Shown: piece after piece, positions 55,205 to 64,000 of the stretch
Layout: each line of letters begins with the position of its first letter
How positions within the stretch are numbered: position 1 is the first letter of the stretch
Assembly: GCA_900753245.1 (NCBI GenBank)
Contig: CAADYJ010000028.1
Coordinates: 1-64,000 of the forward strand
Direction of reading: 5' to 3'
Origin: Clostridia bacterium
GTDB taxonomy: Bacteria > Bacillota > Clostridia > TANB77 > CAG-508
DNA length: 64,000 nt
Program-made: the position numbers and the translations under genes
Notes under the pieces: model-generated
The model's database searches: none
What the model saw: the letters and a program-made list of their open reading frames with translations, nothing else
Told to the model about the DNA's origin: nothing

Positions 55205-55300
55205 ATCTGTAAGCCGCCTGAGTCGGGCACGAAATGCTAATGAAATAATTAGCTGCCTAGTATTTTATGCTTAGCGAGTATACATATAAGAGGAGGTGTA
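55205..55300 (+). ncRNA. Probable L21 leader
   Basis: About 95 bases of conserved-type structured leader between the promoter and rplU, with GCCGCCTGAGTCGGGCACG, GCTGCCTAG and CTTAGCGAGTA. It sits exactly where the Firmicutes L21 leader (ribosomal-protein-binding RNA) lies. The identification is by position and by G/C-rich blocks; I could not run a covariance model. Confidence 0.65.
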
Positions 55301-55306
55301 CAATTA

Positions 55307-55696
55307 ATGTACGCAATAATTGAAAGCTGTGGAAAGCAATATAAAGTATCAGAAGGAGATGTAGTATTCTTCGAAAAATTAGATACAGAAGAAGGAAAAA
55401 AAGTTACATTCAAAGATGTAGTTCTAGTATCTGATGACAAAAAAGTAGAAGTAGGAGCTCCTTACGTAAAAGGTGCTAAAGTAGAAGGTAAAGTTGTTGA
55501 ACATGGTAAAGGTAAAAAAATAGTAGTTTACAAATACAAAGCTAAAAAGAACTACAGAAGAACACAAGGACACAGACAACCATTTACTAAAGTAGAAATT
55601 ACTAAAATAGCAACAGCTGCTGAAAAAGCTCCAAAAGCAGAAGCAACTGAAACAAAAACAACTACAAAAAAAGCAACAGCAAAAGCTGAAGCATAA
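55307..55696 (+). CDS. rplU: Ribosomal protein L21
   Basis: A 50S protein. 129 aa: [55 protein letters not shown] (split across two strands). The tail from about 105 (Ala/Lys/Thr-rich, [24 protein letters not shown]) extends beyond the usual 103 residues. Start ATG 55307 after GAGGAGGTGTACAATTA. Confidence 0.97.
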   Translation: MYAIIESCGKQYKVSEGDVVFFEKLDTEEGKKVTFKDVVLVSDDKKVEVGAPYVKGAKVEGKVVEHGKGKKIVVYKYKAKKNYRRTQGHRQPFTKVEITKIATAAEKAPKAEATETKTTTKKATAKAEA

Positions 55697-55753
55697 TTAA
55701 AACAAAATTAATAAAAGAGAAATAAATGTAACCTATAGAAGGGAGTGAAAAGC

Positions 55754-56023
55754 ATGGCTCATAAGAAAGGTCAAGGTAGTGTTAAAAACGGTAGAGACAG
55801 TGAATCAAAACGTCTTGGACTAAAAAGAGCTGATGGACAATTTGTTCTAGCTGGAAATATTCTAGTAAGACAAAGAGGAACAAAATTCCATCCAGGAACA
55901 AACGTTGGAATCGGAAGCGATGATACATTATTCGCATTAGTAGACGGAAACGTTAAATTTGAAAGACTTGGAAAAGACAAAAAACAAGTTAGTGTTTATC
56001 CAGTAGAGGAAGCACAAGCGTAA
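55754..56023 (+). CDS. rpmA: Ribosomal protein L27
   Basis: A 50S protein whose N-terminus reaches the peptidyl transferase centre. 89 aa from ATG 55754: [20 protein letters not shown]. There is no cleavable N-terminal extension as in Bacillus and many Clostridia, and the Prp protease gene usually between rplU and rpmA is missing. An in-frame GTG nine bases upstream lies within the SD region (AGGGAGTG). Confidence 0.95.
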   Translation: MAHKKGQGSVKNGRDSESKRLGLKRADGQFVLAGNILVRQRGTKFHPGTNVGIGSDDTLFALVDGNVKFERLGKDKKQVSVYPVEEAQA

Positions 56024-56027
56024 ATAT

Positions 56028-56060
56028 AAAAAAAAGAATTCATTTATGAATTCTTTTTTT
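56028..56060 (+). terminator. Terminator after rpmA
   Basis: AAAAAGAATTCA pairs with TGAATTCTTTTT around a TTTA loop, followed by T residues. Confidence 0.85.
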
Positions 56061-56154
56061 ATGTGGAAAAATATAGCATTTTTAATTAAATTATGTTATA
56101 CTTATAAAGTATATAAAATGAGAAAGAAGCAAAAATGTTATAGGAGGAATAACT

Positions 56155-57162
56155 ATGTCAGATAAAAAACGTATATTAACAGGAGATAGACCAACTGGAA
56201 GATTACATATAGGTCATTATTTTGGTTCATTAAAAAAGAGAGTAGAATTACAAAATTCAGGCTTATATGATCCATATATATTAATAGCAGATGTTCAAGC
56301 ATTAACAGATAACTTTAACAATCCAGATAAAGTAAGAAAAAATGTAAGAGAAGTAGCAATGGATTATTTAGCATGTGGAATAGATCCAGAAAAAACAACA
56401 ATATATATACAATCAATGATACCAGAGGTTGCAGAACTTACAGTATTTTATTCAAACTTAGTAACAATAGCAAGACTTCAAAGAAATCCAACTGTAAAAA
56501 CAGAAATAGCTCAAAAGAAAGACTTATTCGGAGAAAGTGTTACATATGGATTTTTAGGATACCCTGTAAGTCAAGCAGCAGATATAACATGTTTTGAAGG
56601 AGAATTAGTACCAGTAGGAGAAGACCAACTTCCATTAATTGAACAATGTAGAGAAATAGTAAGAAAATTTAACTCAATATATGGAGAAACTTTAGTAGAA
56701 CCAGAACCAGTATTATCAAGTGCAGGAAGAATAAAAGGCTTAGATGGAAATGAAAAAATGGGTAAATCTCTAGGAAATGCAATATATTTATCAGATACTG
56801 AAGAAGAAATAACTAAAAAAGTAATGAGTGCGGTAACAGACCCAGGAAGAATAAGAAAAGATGATAAAGGAAAACCAGATGTATGTATGGTATATTACTA
56901 TCATAAATTATTTAGTTCAGAAGATGAAGTAAATACAGTATGTTCTGAATGTAAAGCAGGAGCCAGAGGATGTGTAGCATGTAAAAGACAACTTGCTAAA
57001 AATATATCAGACACATTAAAACCAATAAGAGAAAAAAGAGCATATTATGAAAGACACCAAGAAATAGTAGATAAAATATTAATGGAGGGAACTTTAAAAG
57101 CTCAAAAAACAGCAAAAGAAACAATGAAAAAAGTAAAGAAAGCAATGAGACTAGATTATTAA
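56155..57162 (+). CDS. trpS: Tryptophanyl-tRNA synthetase
   Basis: It charges tRNA-Trp. 335 aa, class Ic. HIGH-like motif GRLHIGHYFGSLK (HIGH exactly at HIGH position) near residue 15-20, and KMSKS-like motif NEKMGKSLGNAI near 205. Start ATG 56155 after TAGGAGGAATAACT. A TGTTATACT extended -10 element lies near 56092. Its stop codon touches a REP-like repeat. Confidence 0.96.
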   Translation: MSDKKRILTGDRPTGRLHIGHYFGSLKKRVELQNSGLYDPYILIADVQALTDNFNNPDKVRKNVREVAMDYLACGIDPEKTTIYIQSMIPEVAELTVFYSNLVTIARLQRNPTVKTEIAQKKDLFGESVTYGFLGYPVSQAADITCFEGELVPVGEDQLPLIEQCREIVRKFNSIYGETLVEPEPVLSSAGRIKGLDGNEKMGKSLGNAIYLSDTEEEITKKVMSAVTDPGRIRKDDKGKPDVCMVYYYHKLFSSEDEVNTVCSECKAGARGCVACKRQLAKNISDTLKPIREKRAYYERHQEIVDKILMEGTLKAQKTAKETMKKVKKAMRLDY

Positions 57163-57193
57163 AGGACATTTGGGGACGGGGCAATTTTGTCCT
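57163..57193. repeat. REP-like repeat with GGGGACGGGG core (second copy)
   Basis: AGGACATTTGGGGACGGGG...TTTTGTCCT, with pairing ends AGGACA/TGTCCT. It matches the unit at 10154-10186 with one internal difference. It begins right at the trpS stop codon. Confidence 0.85.
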
Positions 57194-57208
57194 GAGTAAG
57201 GAGAAAAA

Positions 57209-58818
<1,610 letters not shown>

Positions 58819-58838
58819 AAGATAAATAAAATAAAAAA

Positions 58839-58892
58839 TGTCAAACAAATTTAAAACTTTTGTTTGACATATTTTTGTTTGTATGATATTAT
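58839..58892 (+). promoter_or_regulatory. obgE terminator overlapping the lexA promoter
   Basis: TGTCAAACAAA (58839-58849) pairs with TTTGTTTGACA (58859-58869), followed by TATTTTTGTTTG: a terminator. The TTGACA inside its 3' arm (58864-58869), a 17-base spacer and TATTAT (58887-58892) form a promoter for lexA. No CGAAC-type LexA box was found here. Confidence 0.7.
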
Positions 58893-58921
58893 ATAAAAAA
58901 TTAAAATTAGGAGTGATATAA

Positions 58922-59578
58922 ATGAGAACAAAAAAGGATCCTATGGAAATTAATAAAAGAGAAAAAGCAATACTAAAATTTATTGAAAAACAAGTAGACG
59001 CAAATGGCTATCCACCATCAGTAAGAGAAATTGGAAAAGCAGTTGGATTAAGTTCAACAGCTACTGTACATGGTTATTTAGCTAAGCTTGCTGAAAAAGG
59101 GTATATTAAAAAAGAAGACCAAAAAGGAAGAACACTTAGATTATTAAAAGGTGCAGATAACAAAGAAAAGAAAAAAGAAGATAAGTCATTCTATTCTGGA
59201 AAAGAAATGGTAGAAGTTCCAGTTATAGGAAAAATCACAGCAGGAGAACCAATTTTAGCAGTAGAAAATGTTACAGATACATTTCCTATTCCAATAGATT
59301 TTGTTGGAAATTCAGAAAGTTTTATGCTTACAGTTCGTGGAGAAAGCATGATAGAAGCTGGTATTTTAAATGGCGACTATATACTAGTAAAAAAACAAAA
59401 TGTAGCAAATAACGGAGAAATAGTAGTTGCTCTAATTGGAGATGAAGCTACTGTAAAAACATTTTATAAAGAAAAAGACCATATTCGTCTTCAACCAGAA
59501 AACAGCACAATGGACCCTATAATTGTACCAAATTGCCAAATACTTGGAAAAGTTGCTGGTGTATTTAGAAAAATGTAA
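58922..59578 (+). CDS. lexA: SOS repressor LexA
   Basis: It represses DNA-damage genes and self-cleaves with RecA. 218 aa. The N-terminal winged helix reads [37 protein letters not shown]. The cleavage site is Ala-Gly in GKITAGEPI near 102. The catalytic Ser is in [10 protein letters not shown] and the Lys in DEATVKTF. Start ATG 58922 after TAGGAGTGATATAA. Confidence 0.96.
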   Translation: MRTKKDPMEINKREKAILKFIEKQVDANGYPPSVREIGKAVGLSSTATVHGYLAKLAEKGYIKKEDQKGRTLRLLKGADNKEKKKEDKSFYSGKEMVEVPVIGKITAGEPILAVENVTDTFPIPIDFVGNSESFMLTVRGESMIEAGILNGDYILVKKQNVANNGEIVVALIGDEATVKTFYKEKDHIRLQPENSTMDPIIVPNCQILGKVAGVFRKM

Positions 59579-59639
59579 ATAAAATTAGAATAAAGAGAAA
59601 GGAGTTATGTTAGTATTAGTACTAATGTAGACTATAAAA

Positions 59640-60032
59640 ATGGCAAGAATGAAAACCTTTTTTATCTATTTCTTATTAATAGTACTATTTTTTATATATT
59701 CACAAATAATGATTTATATAGGAATACGAACTACTTATAAAGATAAAGATGTAGAAATAGAAACTACAATTCCTATGGAAGCACAAGTAAAAGCAACTTC
59801 TGTAAATGGAATTGCAAATGTAAAAATAAAAAATACAACAGATAAAGATATAGAAGGTAAATATATAAAGCTAGAATGTTATTCTAAACATGATACTTTA
59901 ATGGGAACTAAATATATACAAATAAACAAAATAGGAGAAAATGAAGAAAAAGAATTTGAAATAGAATTTAAATATAATGAAGTTGAAAAGGCAATTATAA
60001 CAATAGTTGATGAAATGCCTAGTTCAAACTAA
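59640..60032 (+). CDS. Unknown membrane-anchored small protein
   Basis: 130 aa. An N-terminal hydrophobic segment (about 5-29) is followed by an extracytoplasmic beta-rich domain (VEIETTIPMEAQVKATSVNG ... VKIKNTTDKDIEGKYIKLECY), similar in rhythm to FxLYD-type domains. The only SD site (AAAGGAG, 59598-59604) lies 35 bases upstream. Between them is a perfect hairpin (TTAGTA-TTAG-TACTAA, 59610-59625) and a 7-codon mini-ORF. The family is unknown. Confidence 0.6.
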   Translation: MARMKTFFIYFLLIVLFFIYSQIMIYIGIRTTYKDKDVEIETTIPMEAQVKATSVNGIANVKIKNTTDKDIEGKYIKLECYSKHDTLMGTKYIQINKIGENEEKEFEIEFKYNEVEKAIITIVDEMPSSN

Positions 60033-60041
60033 ACTTATAAA

Positions 60042-60091
60042 GAGTCTAAGAAAAAATTTCATTTGCAAAAGAAACTTAGACTCGCTTTTTT
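60042..60091 (+). terminator. Terminator after the small membrane protein gene
   Basis: GAGTCTAAG (60042-60050) pairs with CTTAGACTC (60075-60083), followed by GCTTTTTT. Confidence 0.8.
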
Positions 60092-60129
60092 ATTAATTAG
60101 TATTTATAAATAAAAATTGAAGAAAAGCA

Positions 60130-60158
60130 TTGCTATTTTTGAAAAAACGTAATATAAT
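60130..60158 (+). promoter_or_regulatory. Promoter for mreB
   Basis: TTGCTA (60130-60135), a 17-base spacer and TATAAT (60153-60158). Confidence 0.7.
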
Positions 60159-60225
60159 TGTAACAGATTTGTAATAAAAAAGAAATAAAATGAGAAGAAT
60201 AACATACTGAAAGGAAGATGCAAAT

Positions 60226-61230
60226 ATGTTTGGCTTTGGACAAGATATAGGAATTGATTTAGGTACAGCAACAGTTATAGCGTATGTAAAAGGAAAAGGA
60301 ATAGTACTTCGTGAACCTTCTGTAGTTGCAGTAGACAATAATACAGGAAATGTGTTAGCGGTAGGAAAAGAAGCAAGAAGAATGTTAGGAAGAACACCAG
60401 GAAATATAGTAGCTACTAGACCTTTAAGAGAAGGAGTAATTTCTAATTACACTGTTACTGAAAAAATGTTAAAATATTTTATAAATAAAGTATGCGGAAA
60501 ATTTGTATTTGCACCAAGAATTATGATATGTATTCCATCTCAAGTAACAGAAGTAGAGAAAAAAGCAGTAATAGATGCAGCTTCACAAGCAGGGGCTAGA
60601 AGAGTATATTTAATAGAAGAACCAATTGCAGCAGCAATAGGTGCAGGAATAGATATATCAAAACCTTGTGGAAATATGGTAGTAGATATAGGTGGAGGAA
60701 CTACAGATATAGCTGTTATTTCTTTAGGTGGAAGTGTAGTAAATACTTCTTTAAAAGTTGCAGGAGATAAATTTGATGAATACATTGTAAAATATATAAA
60801 GAAAAAACATAATGTAATGATAGGAGAAAGAACAGCTGAAGATTTAAAAATAAATATTGGTTGTGTATATCCCAAAATACAAAATATAGATATGGATATA
60901 AGAGGAAGGGATCTTATTACAGGACTTCCAAAAACAATAACTATACATTCTAGTGAAATGTTAGAAGCATTAATAGAACCAGCAATGATGATAGTAGATG
61001 CTGTTCACTCAGTATTAGAAAAAACACCACCAGAATTAGCAGCAGACATTAGTGATAAAGGTATATATATGACAGGTGGAGGATGCTTAGTAGATGGATT
61101 AGATAAGTTATTAGAAGAAAAAACAGGGATAAATGTTATGATTGCCCAAGATGCAATATCATGTGTTGCATTAGGAACAGGAAAAGCTTTAGATAACTTA
61201 GATTCATTAGATGGAAAAACAAAAAAATAA
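60226..61230 (+). CDS. mreB: Rod-shape protein MreB (actin homologue)
   Basis: It guides cell wall elongation. 334 aa. Actin-fold motifs: DIGIDLGTATVIAYVKGKG (phosphate 1), MVVDIGGGTTDIAVISLGG (phosphate 2) and YMTGGGCLVDGLDKLL (adenosine). Start ATG 60226 after AAAGGAAGATGCAAAT. It is monocistronic here, without mreC-mreD downstream, so it could equally be the mbl-type paralogue. Confidence 0.93.
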   Translation: MFGFGQDIGIDLGTATVIAYVKGKGIVLREPSVVAVDNNTGNVLAVGKEARRMLGRTPGNIVATRPLREGVISNYTVTEKMLKYFINKVCGKFVFAPRIMICIPSQVTEVEKKAVIDAASQAGARRVYLIEEPIAAAIGAGIDISKPCGNMVVDIGGGTTDIAVISLGGSVVNTSLKVAGDKFDEYIVKYIKKKHNVMIGERTAEDLKINIGCVYPKIQNIDMDIRGRDLITGLPKTITIHSSEMLEALIEPAMMIVDAVHSVLEKTPPELAADISDKGIYMTGGGCLVDGLDKLLEEKTGINVMIAQDAISCVALGTGKALDNLDSLDGKTKK

Positions 61231-61238
61231 CAAGAGGA

Positions 61239-61274
61239 GTCGATTGATCAAAATGTGATTAATCGACATTTTCA
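61239..61274 (+). terminator. Terminator after mreB
   Basis: GTCGATT-G-ATC (61239-61249) pairs with GAT-T-AATCGAC (61257-61267), with one internal mismatch, followed by ATTTTC. Confidence 0.7.
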
Positions 61275-61339
61275 TATAATAGGAAAGATTTTGAAAAGAG
61301 AAATTTATTAGAATGATTAGTCAAATTACTGATAAAATC

Positions 61340-61368
61340 TTGCAAAAGCAATAAGAAAATTATATAAT
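61340..61368 (+). promoter_or_regulatory. Promoter and possible operator of the TetR-ligase operon
   Basis: TTGCAA (61340-61345), a 17-base spacer and a perfect TATAAT (61363-61368). The -35 lies in the palindrome TTGC-AAAA-GCAA, and GCAATAAGA occurs twice as a direct repeat (61347 and 61369). Autorepression by the TetR protein is an inference. Confidence 0.6.
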
Positions 61369-61403
61369 GCAATAAGATTATTATGTATTAAAGGTGAATT
61401 TTA

Positions 61404-61970
61404 ATGAATAAAACGAAAAGAAAAATATTTGAAACTTCAATGCAGTTATTTGCACAAAAGGGATATGATGCAACAAGTGTTGAAGAAATAACTGCGACAG
61501 TTGGAGTAGCAAAAGGAACGTTATACTATCACTTTTCTAGTAAAGAAGAGATTTTTCAGTTTTTAATTGAAGAAGGTGTAAAACTACTAAAAAACAGCAT
61601 AACAATAAAGACTGCAAACTTAACTAACTCATTAGATAAAATAAGAGCGATAGTATTAATAGAAATAAAAGTATTAGTTAAATATGAAAATTTTATGACT
61701 ATTATATTAAGTGAAATATGGGGAACAGGCGCTAGAAGCAAAATGTGTAGAAATTATGTATTTGATTATATTCAAATGATACAAGAAATCGTTGAAGAAG
61801 GAATAGAAAAGAAAGAAATAATTGAATCAGATGCTAATGTTATTGCGTCAGGAATATTTGGATTTGTTTGCTCAAGTTTAATATATAAGCTTAGAACAGA
61901 AGAAAATATAGAAGTAATGTCTTTATATAAAGAAATAGAAAAATCATTTATAAAAAAATTAAAAAGATAG
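61404..61970 (+). CDS. TetR/AcrR family regulator
   Basis: 188 aa. The N-terminal HTH reads ATSVEEITATVGVAKGTLYYHFSSKEEIF (blocks at about 23-50). The C-terminal ligand domain is helical. Its place before an acyl-CoA ligase, 10 bases apart, suggests a FadR-like fatty acid-sensing repressor, but no ligand evidence exists. The SD AAAGGTGAATTTTA is weak. Confidence 0.9.
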   Translation: MNKTKRKIFETSMQLFAQKGYDATSVEEITATVGVAKGTLYYHFSSKEEIFQFLIEEGVKLLKNSITIKTANLTNSLDKIRAIVLIEIKVLVKYENFMTIILSEIWGTGARSKMCRNYVFDYIQMIQEIVEEGIEKKEIIESDANVIASGIFGFVCSSLIYKLRTEENIEVMSLYKEIEKSFIKKLKR

Positions 61971-61980
61971 GAGAAATAAA

Positions 61981-63849
61981 ATGAGAATATTAAAAGAATT
62001 TAAAGTACCAAATTTTAAGTTTAAAAAAATAAAAATGAAAGATGTAGAAAATATTGAAGATGTAAAAGTAGATTATGAAAGATTACAAAAAAAGAGGGAA
62101 ATAGAACAAAAAAGAAAACAAAAAGGATATGAAACATCAGATTATAAAACTATAAAAGAAGTATTTGATATATCAAGAGAAAAATATAAAGACAATATAT
62201 TTATACTAGAAAAATTTACTCCAAAAGGAGAATTTACAAAAATAACATATAAAGAATTTACAGATGATGTAATAGCATTAGGAACAGTTTTGACTAACAA
62301 ATATAATTTAAAAGATGAAAGAGTTGTTATAATAGGAGAAAATACATATAATTGGTATGTTTCATATATGGCTATGCTATGTGGAGTTGGAATAGCAGTT
62401 CCAGTAGATAAAGAATTGCCAGCAAATGAAATAGAAAATGTTATACAACGTTCTAGAGCTACAGCAGTAATATATTCTACAAAGAAAAAAGATATAATAA
62501 AAAAAGTAGAAGATAAACTTCCACAAGTAAAATATTTTATTCAAATGAATTCAGACGATAAACTTTTAGGAAGAGAAGTTGGATTTAACACTATTATTGA
62601 ACAAGGGAAAGAAATGGTAAAAAACGGAGATGATTCTTTTTCAAAAATAGAAATTGATCCAGAAGAATTTAAAGTGCTAATATTTACTTCAGGAACAACA
62701 TCTAACTCTAAAGGAGTAATGATATGCAACAGAAATTTGGCACAAAATATTAATGCTGTAAATCCATATGTAAAATTACATGAAACAGATAGACTTTTTT
62801 CTATATTACCTTTACACCATACATATGAATCTACAATAGGATTCTTACTTCCATTTGCAAAAGGAAGCTCAATAGCAGTATGCCAAGGACTAAAATATAT
62901 AGTACCAAACTTAAAAGAAACTAAGCCTACTGCATTACTTGCAGTTCCACTATTAATAGAAAATCTTTATAAAAAAATAAATCAAACAATAGAAAAAAGT
63001 GGAAAAACAGCAATGGTAAATTCAATGATGCAAATAACTAATGCATTAAAAAATGTGGGAGTAGATATAAAGAAAAAAGTATTTAAAGAAATATATGAAA
63101 ACTTAGGAGGAAACCTAAGATTTGTAGTTTCAGCTGCAGCACCAATAGATCCAAAGGTTGGAAAATGGATGCAAGACTTAGGAATAATATTCTTACAAGG
63201 ATATGGTTTAACAGAAACAGCCCCTATAGCAGCACTTACACCACAATATGATTCAAGAGTAGGATCAGCAGGAAAAGCTGTTGTTTGTGCAGAACTTAAA
63301 ATAGATAATCCAAATGAAAAAGGAGAGGGAGAAGTATTAATAAAAAGTGAAACATTAATGATAGGTTACTATGAAGATAAAGAAGCAACAGATGAAGTAA
63401 TAGAAACAGATGAACAAGGGAATAGATGGTTCCATTCAGGAGACGTAGGGTACTTAGATAAAGATGGTTTCTTATATATAACAGGAAGAATAAAAAATGT
63501 AATAGTAACCCAAAATGGAAAAAATATTTATCCAGAAGAAATAGAATTAATGTTAGGTGAAATACCAGAAATTAAAGAATGTATGGTATATGGTAAAGAA
63601 GTTGAAGGAGAAAAAGAATTAATTATTACTGCAAAAGTAATACCAAATTTAGAAGAAATCCAAAAAGAACATGATGGAGAATTAACGGATGATATAATTC
63701 ATGATATAATTTGGGAGAAAATAAAAGAAGTAAATCATAAATTAACATCATACAAAGCAATTAAGAAACTAGAGATAAAGAAAGATGAATTTGCAAAAAC
63801 AACAACAATGAAGATAAAAAGATATGTAGAAATAAATAAAGGAAAATAG
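61981..63849 (+). CDS. AMP-forming acyl-CoA ligase (long-chain fatty acid type)
   Basis: It activates fatty acids to acyl-CoA or acyl-AMP. 622 aa. ANL motifs: LIFTSGTTSNSKGVMICNRN near 237-255 (P-loop), YGLTETAPIAAL near 415-425, and HSGDVGYLDKDGFLYITGRIKN near 485-505; the catalytic Lys is in the last 30 residues. About 60 basic N-terminal residues precede the family start. The start ATG follows TAGGAGAAATAAA. It is co-transcribed with the TetR gene. Confidence 0.92.
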   Translation: MRILKEFKVPNFKFKKIKMKDVENIEDVKVDYERLQKKREIEQKRKQKGYETSDYKTIKEVFDISREKYKDNIFILEKFTPKGEFTKITYKEFTDDVIALGTVLTNKYNLKDERVVIIGENTYNWYVSYMAMLCGVGIAVPVDKELPANEIENVIQRSRATAVIYSTKKKDIIKKVEDKLPQVKYFIQMNSDDKLLGREVGFNTIIEQGKEMVKNGDDSFSKIEIDPEEFKVLIFTSGTTSNSKGVMICNRNLAQNINAVNPYVKLHETDRLFSILPLHHTYESTIGFLLPFAKGSSIAVCQGLKYIVPNLKETKPTALLAVPLLIENLYKKINQTIEKSGKTAMVNSMMQITNALKNVGVDIKKKVFKEIYENLGGNLRFVVSAAAPIDPKVGKWMQDLGIIFLQGYGLTETAPIAALTPQYDSRVGSAGKAVVCAELKIDNPNEKGEGEVLIKSETLMIGYYEDKEATDEVIETDEQGNRWFHSGDVGYLDKDGFLYITGRIKNVIVTQNGKNIYPEEIELMLGEIPEIKECMVYGKEVEGEKELIITAKVIPNLEEIQKEHDGELTDDIIHDIIWEKIKEVNHKLTSYKAIKKLEIKKDEFAKTTTMKIKRYVEINKGK

Positions 63850-63926
63850 AAAAAAATCCCTTGTTTCTATTACATTACAGAAATATTACAATTGTATTAA
63901 ATTTTACGGAAATAAGCGTTTGAGTA

Positions 63927-63955
63927 TTGACAGGCAAAAAAAGTTGTATTAAAAT
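63927..63955 (+). promoter_or_regulatory. Promoter for a gene beyond the window
   Basis: TTGACA (63927-63932), a 17-base spacer and TAAAAT (63950-63955). Before it only a weak 8-bp hairpin (63845-63871) over the preceding stop codon is seen. The remaining 45 bases contain no recognisable start. Confidence 0.6.
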
Positions 63956-64000
63956 GAAATAGAAATCAAAAAATGAAATATTATATATCCTATTGTAGTT

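Overview
The window is a very AT-rich bacterial chromosome segment from a low-GC Gram-positive lineage. It is most likely an anaerobic, spore-forming or formerly spore-forming member of the Clostridia. The basis is purine-rich Shine-Dalgarno (SD) sites of the AAGGAGG type, a SleB-type cortex hydrolase, DisA, LexA, MutS2, a CD1247-like zinc-ribbon protein after efp, a zinc-type S14, an L21 leader, and a complete S10-spc-alpha ribosomal cluster. No tRNA or rRNA gene was seen. The only stable RNA gene found is ssrA (tmRNA), on the minus strand.

Layout. 1-8.5 kb: the end of an unknown gene, greA, deoD (minus), pyrG, sleB, a YqeG phosphatase, prepilin peptidase, an Xaa-Pro peptidase, efp and a zinc-ribbon protein. 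8.5-9.1 kb: ssrA and divergent promoters. 9.1-24.6 kb: rsmD, ftsK/spoIIIE, a beta-CASP nuclease, a GH15 hydrolase, radA, disA, a cyclophilin, dCMP deaminase and mutS2 (minus). 24.7-42 kb: the ribosomal cluster from rpsJ to rplQ, including secY, adk, map, infA and rpoA, with rpmD missing. 42-50.5 kb is a more accessory stretch: recN, two SleB-like hydrolases with unusual arginine codons, lysS, a HipA-like kinase followed by an (AC)11 tract, a large pilin-like glycine-rich protein, and a small orphan gene behind a structured leader. 50.6-64 kb: an M50 protease, tsaD, tcdA, ttcA-like, a TSCPD protein, a phosphoesterase, rplU-rpmA (no prp between them), trpS, obgE, lexA, mreB, a TetR regulator and an acyl-CoA ligase.

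The most striking observation is a repeated +1 frameshift. Four unrelated genes (sleB, radA, the pilin-like gene and the TSCPD gene) are each broken by one extra C directly before a GGA glycine codon, so the zero frame meets the codon CGG. Skipping that C restores a full-length product in each case, and in three of the four the restored glycine is family-conserved. I found only four other in-frame CGG codons in the window. They lie in two hydrolase genes and one orphan gene, and none lies in a conserved housekeeping gene. This suggests CGG is a nearly vacated codon and C-GGA a +1 frameshift or four-base decoding site, although a systematic sequence error must be excluded.

Other themes are hairpins in most of the longer spacers of the ribosomal cluster (including a palindromic element that separates rplB from its SD site), a family of GGGACG-containing REP-like repeats at gene 3' ends, and leaders in which hairpins cover SD sites.
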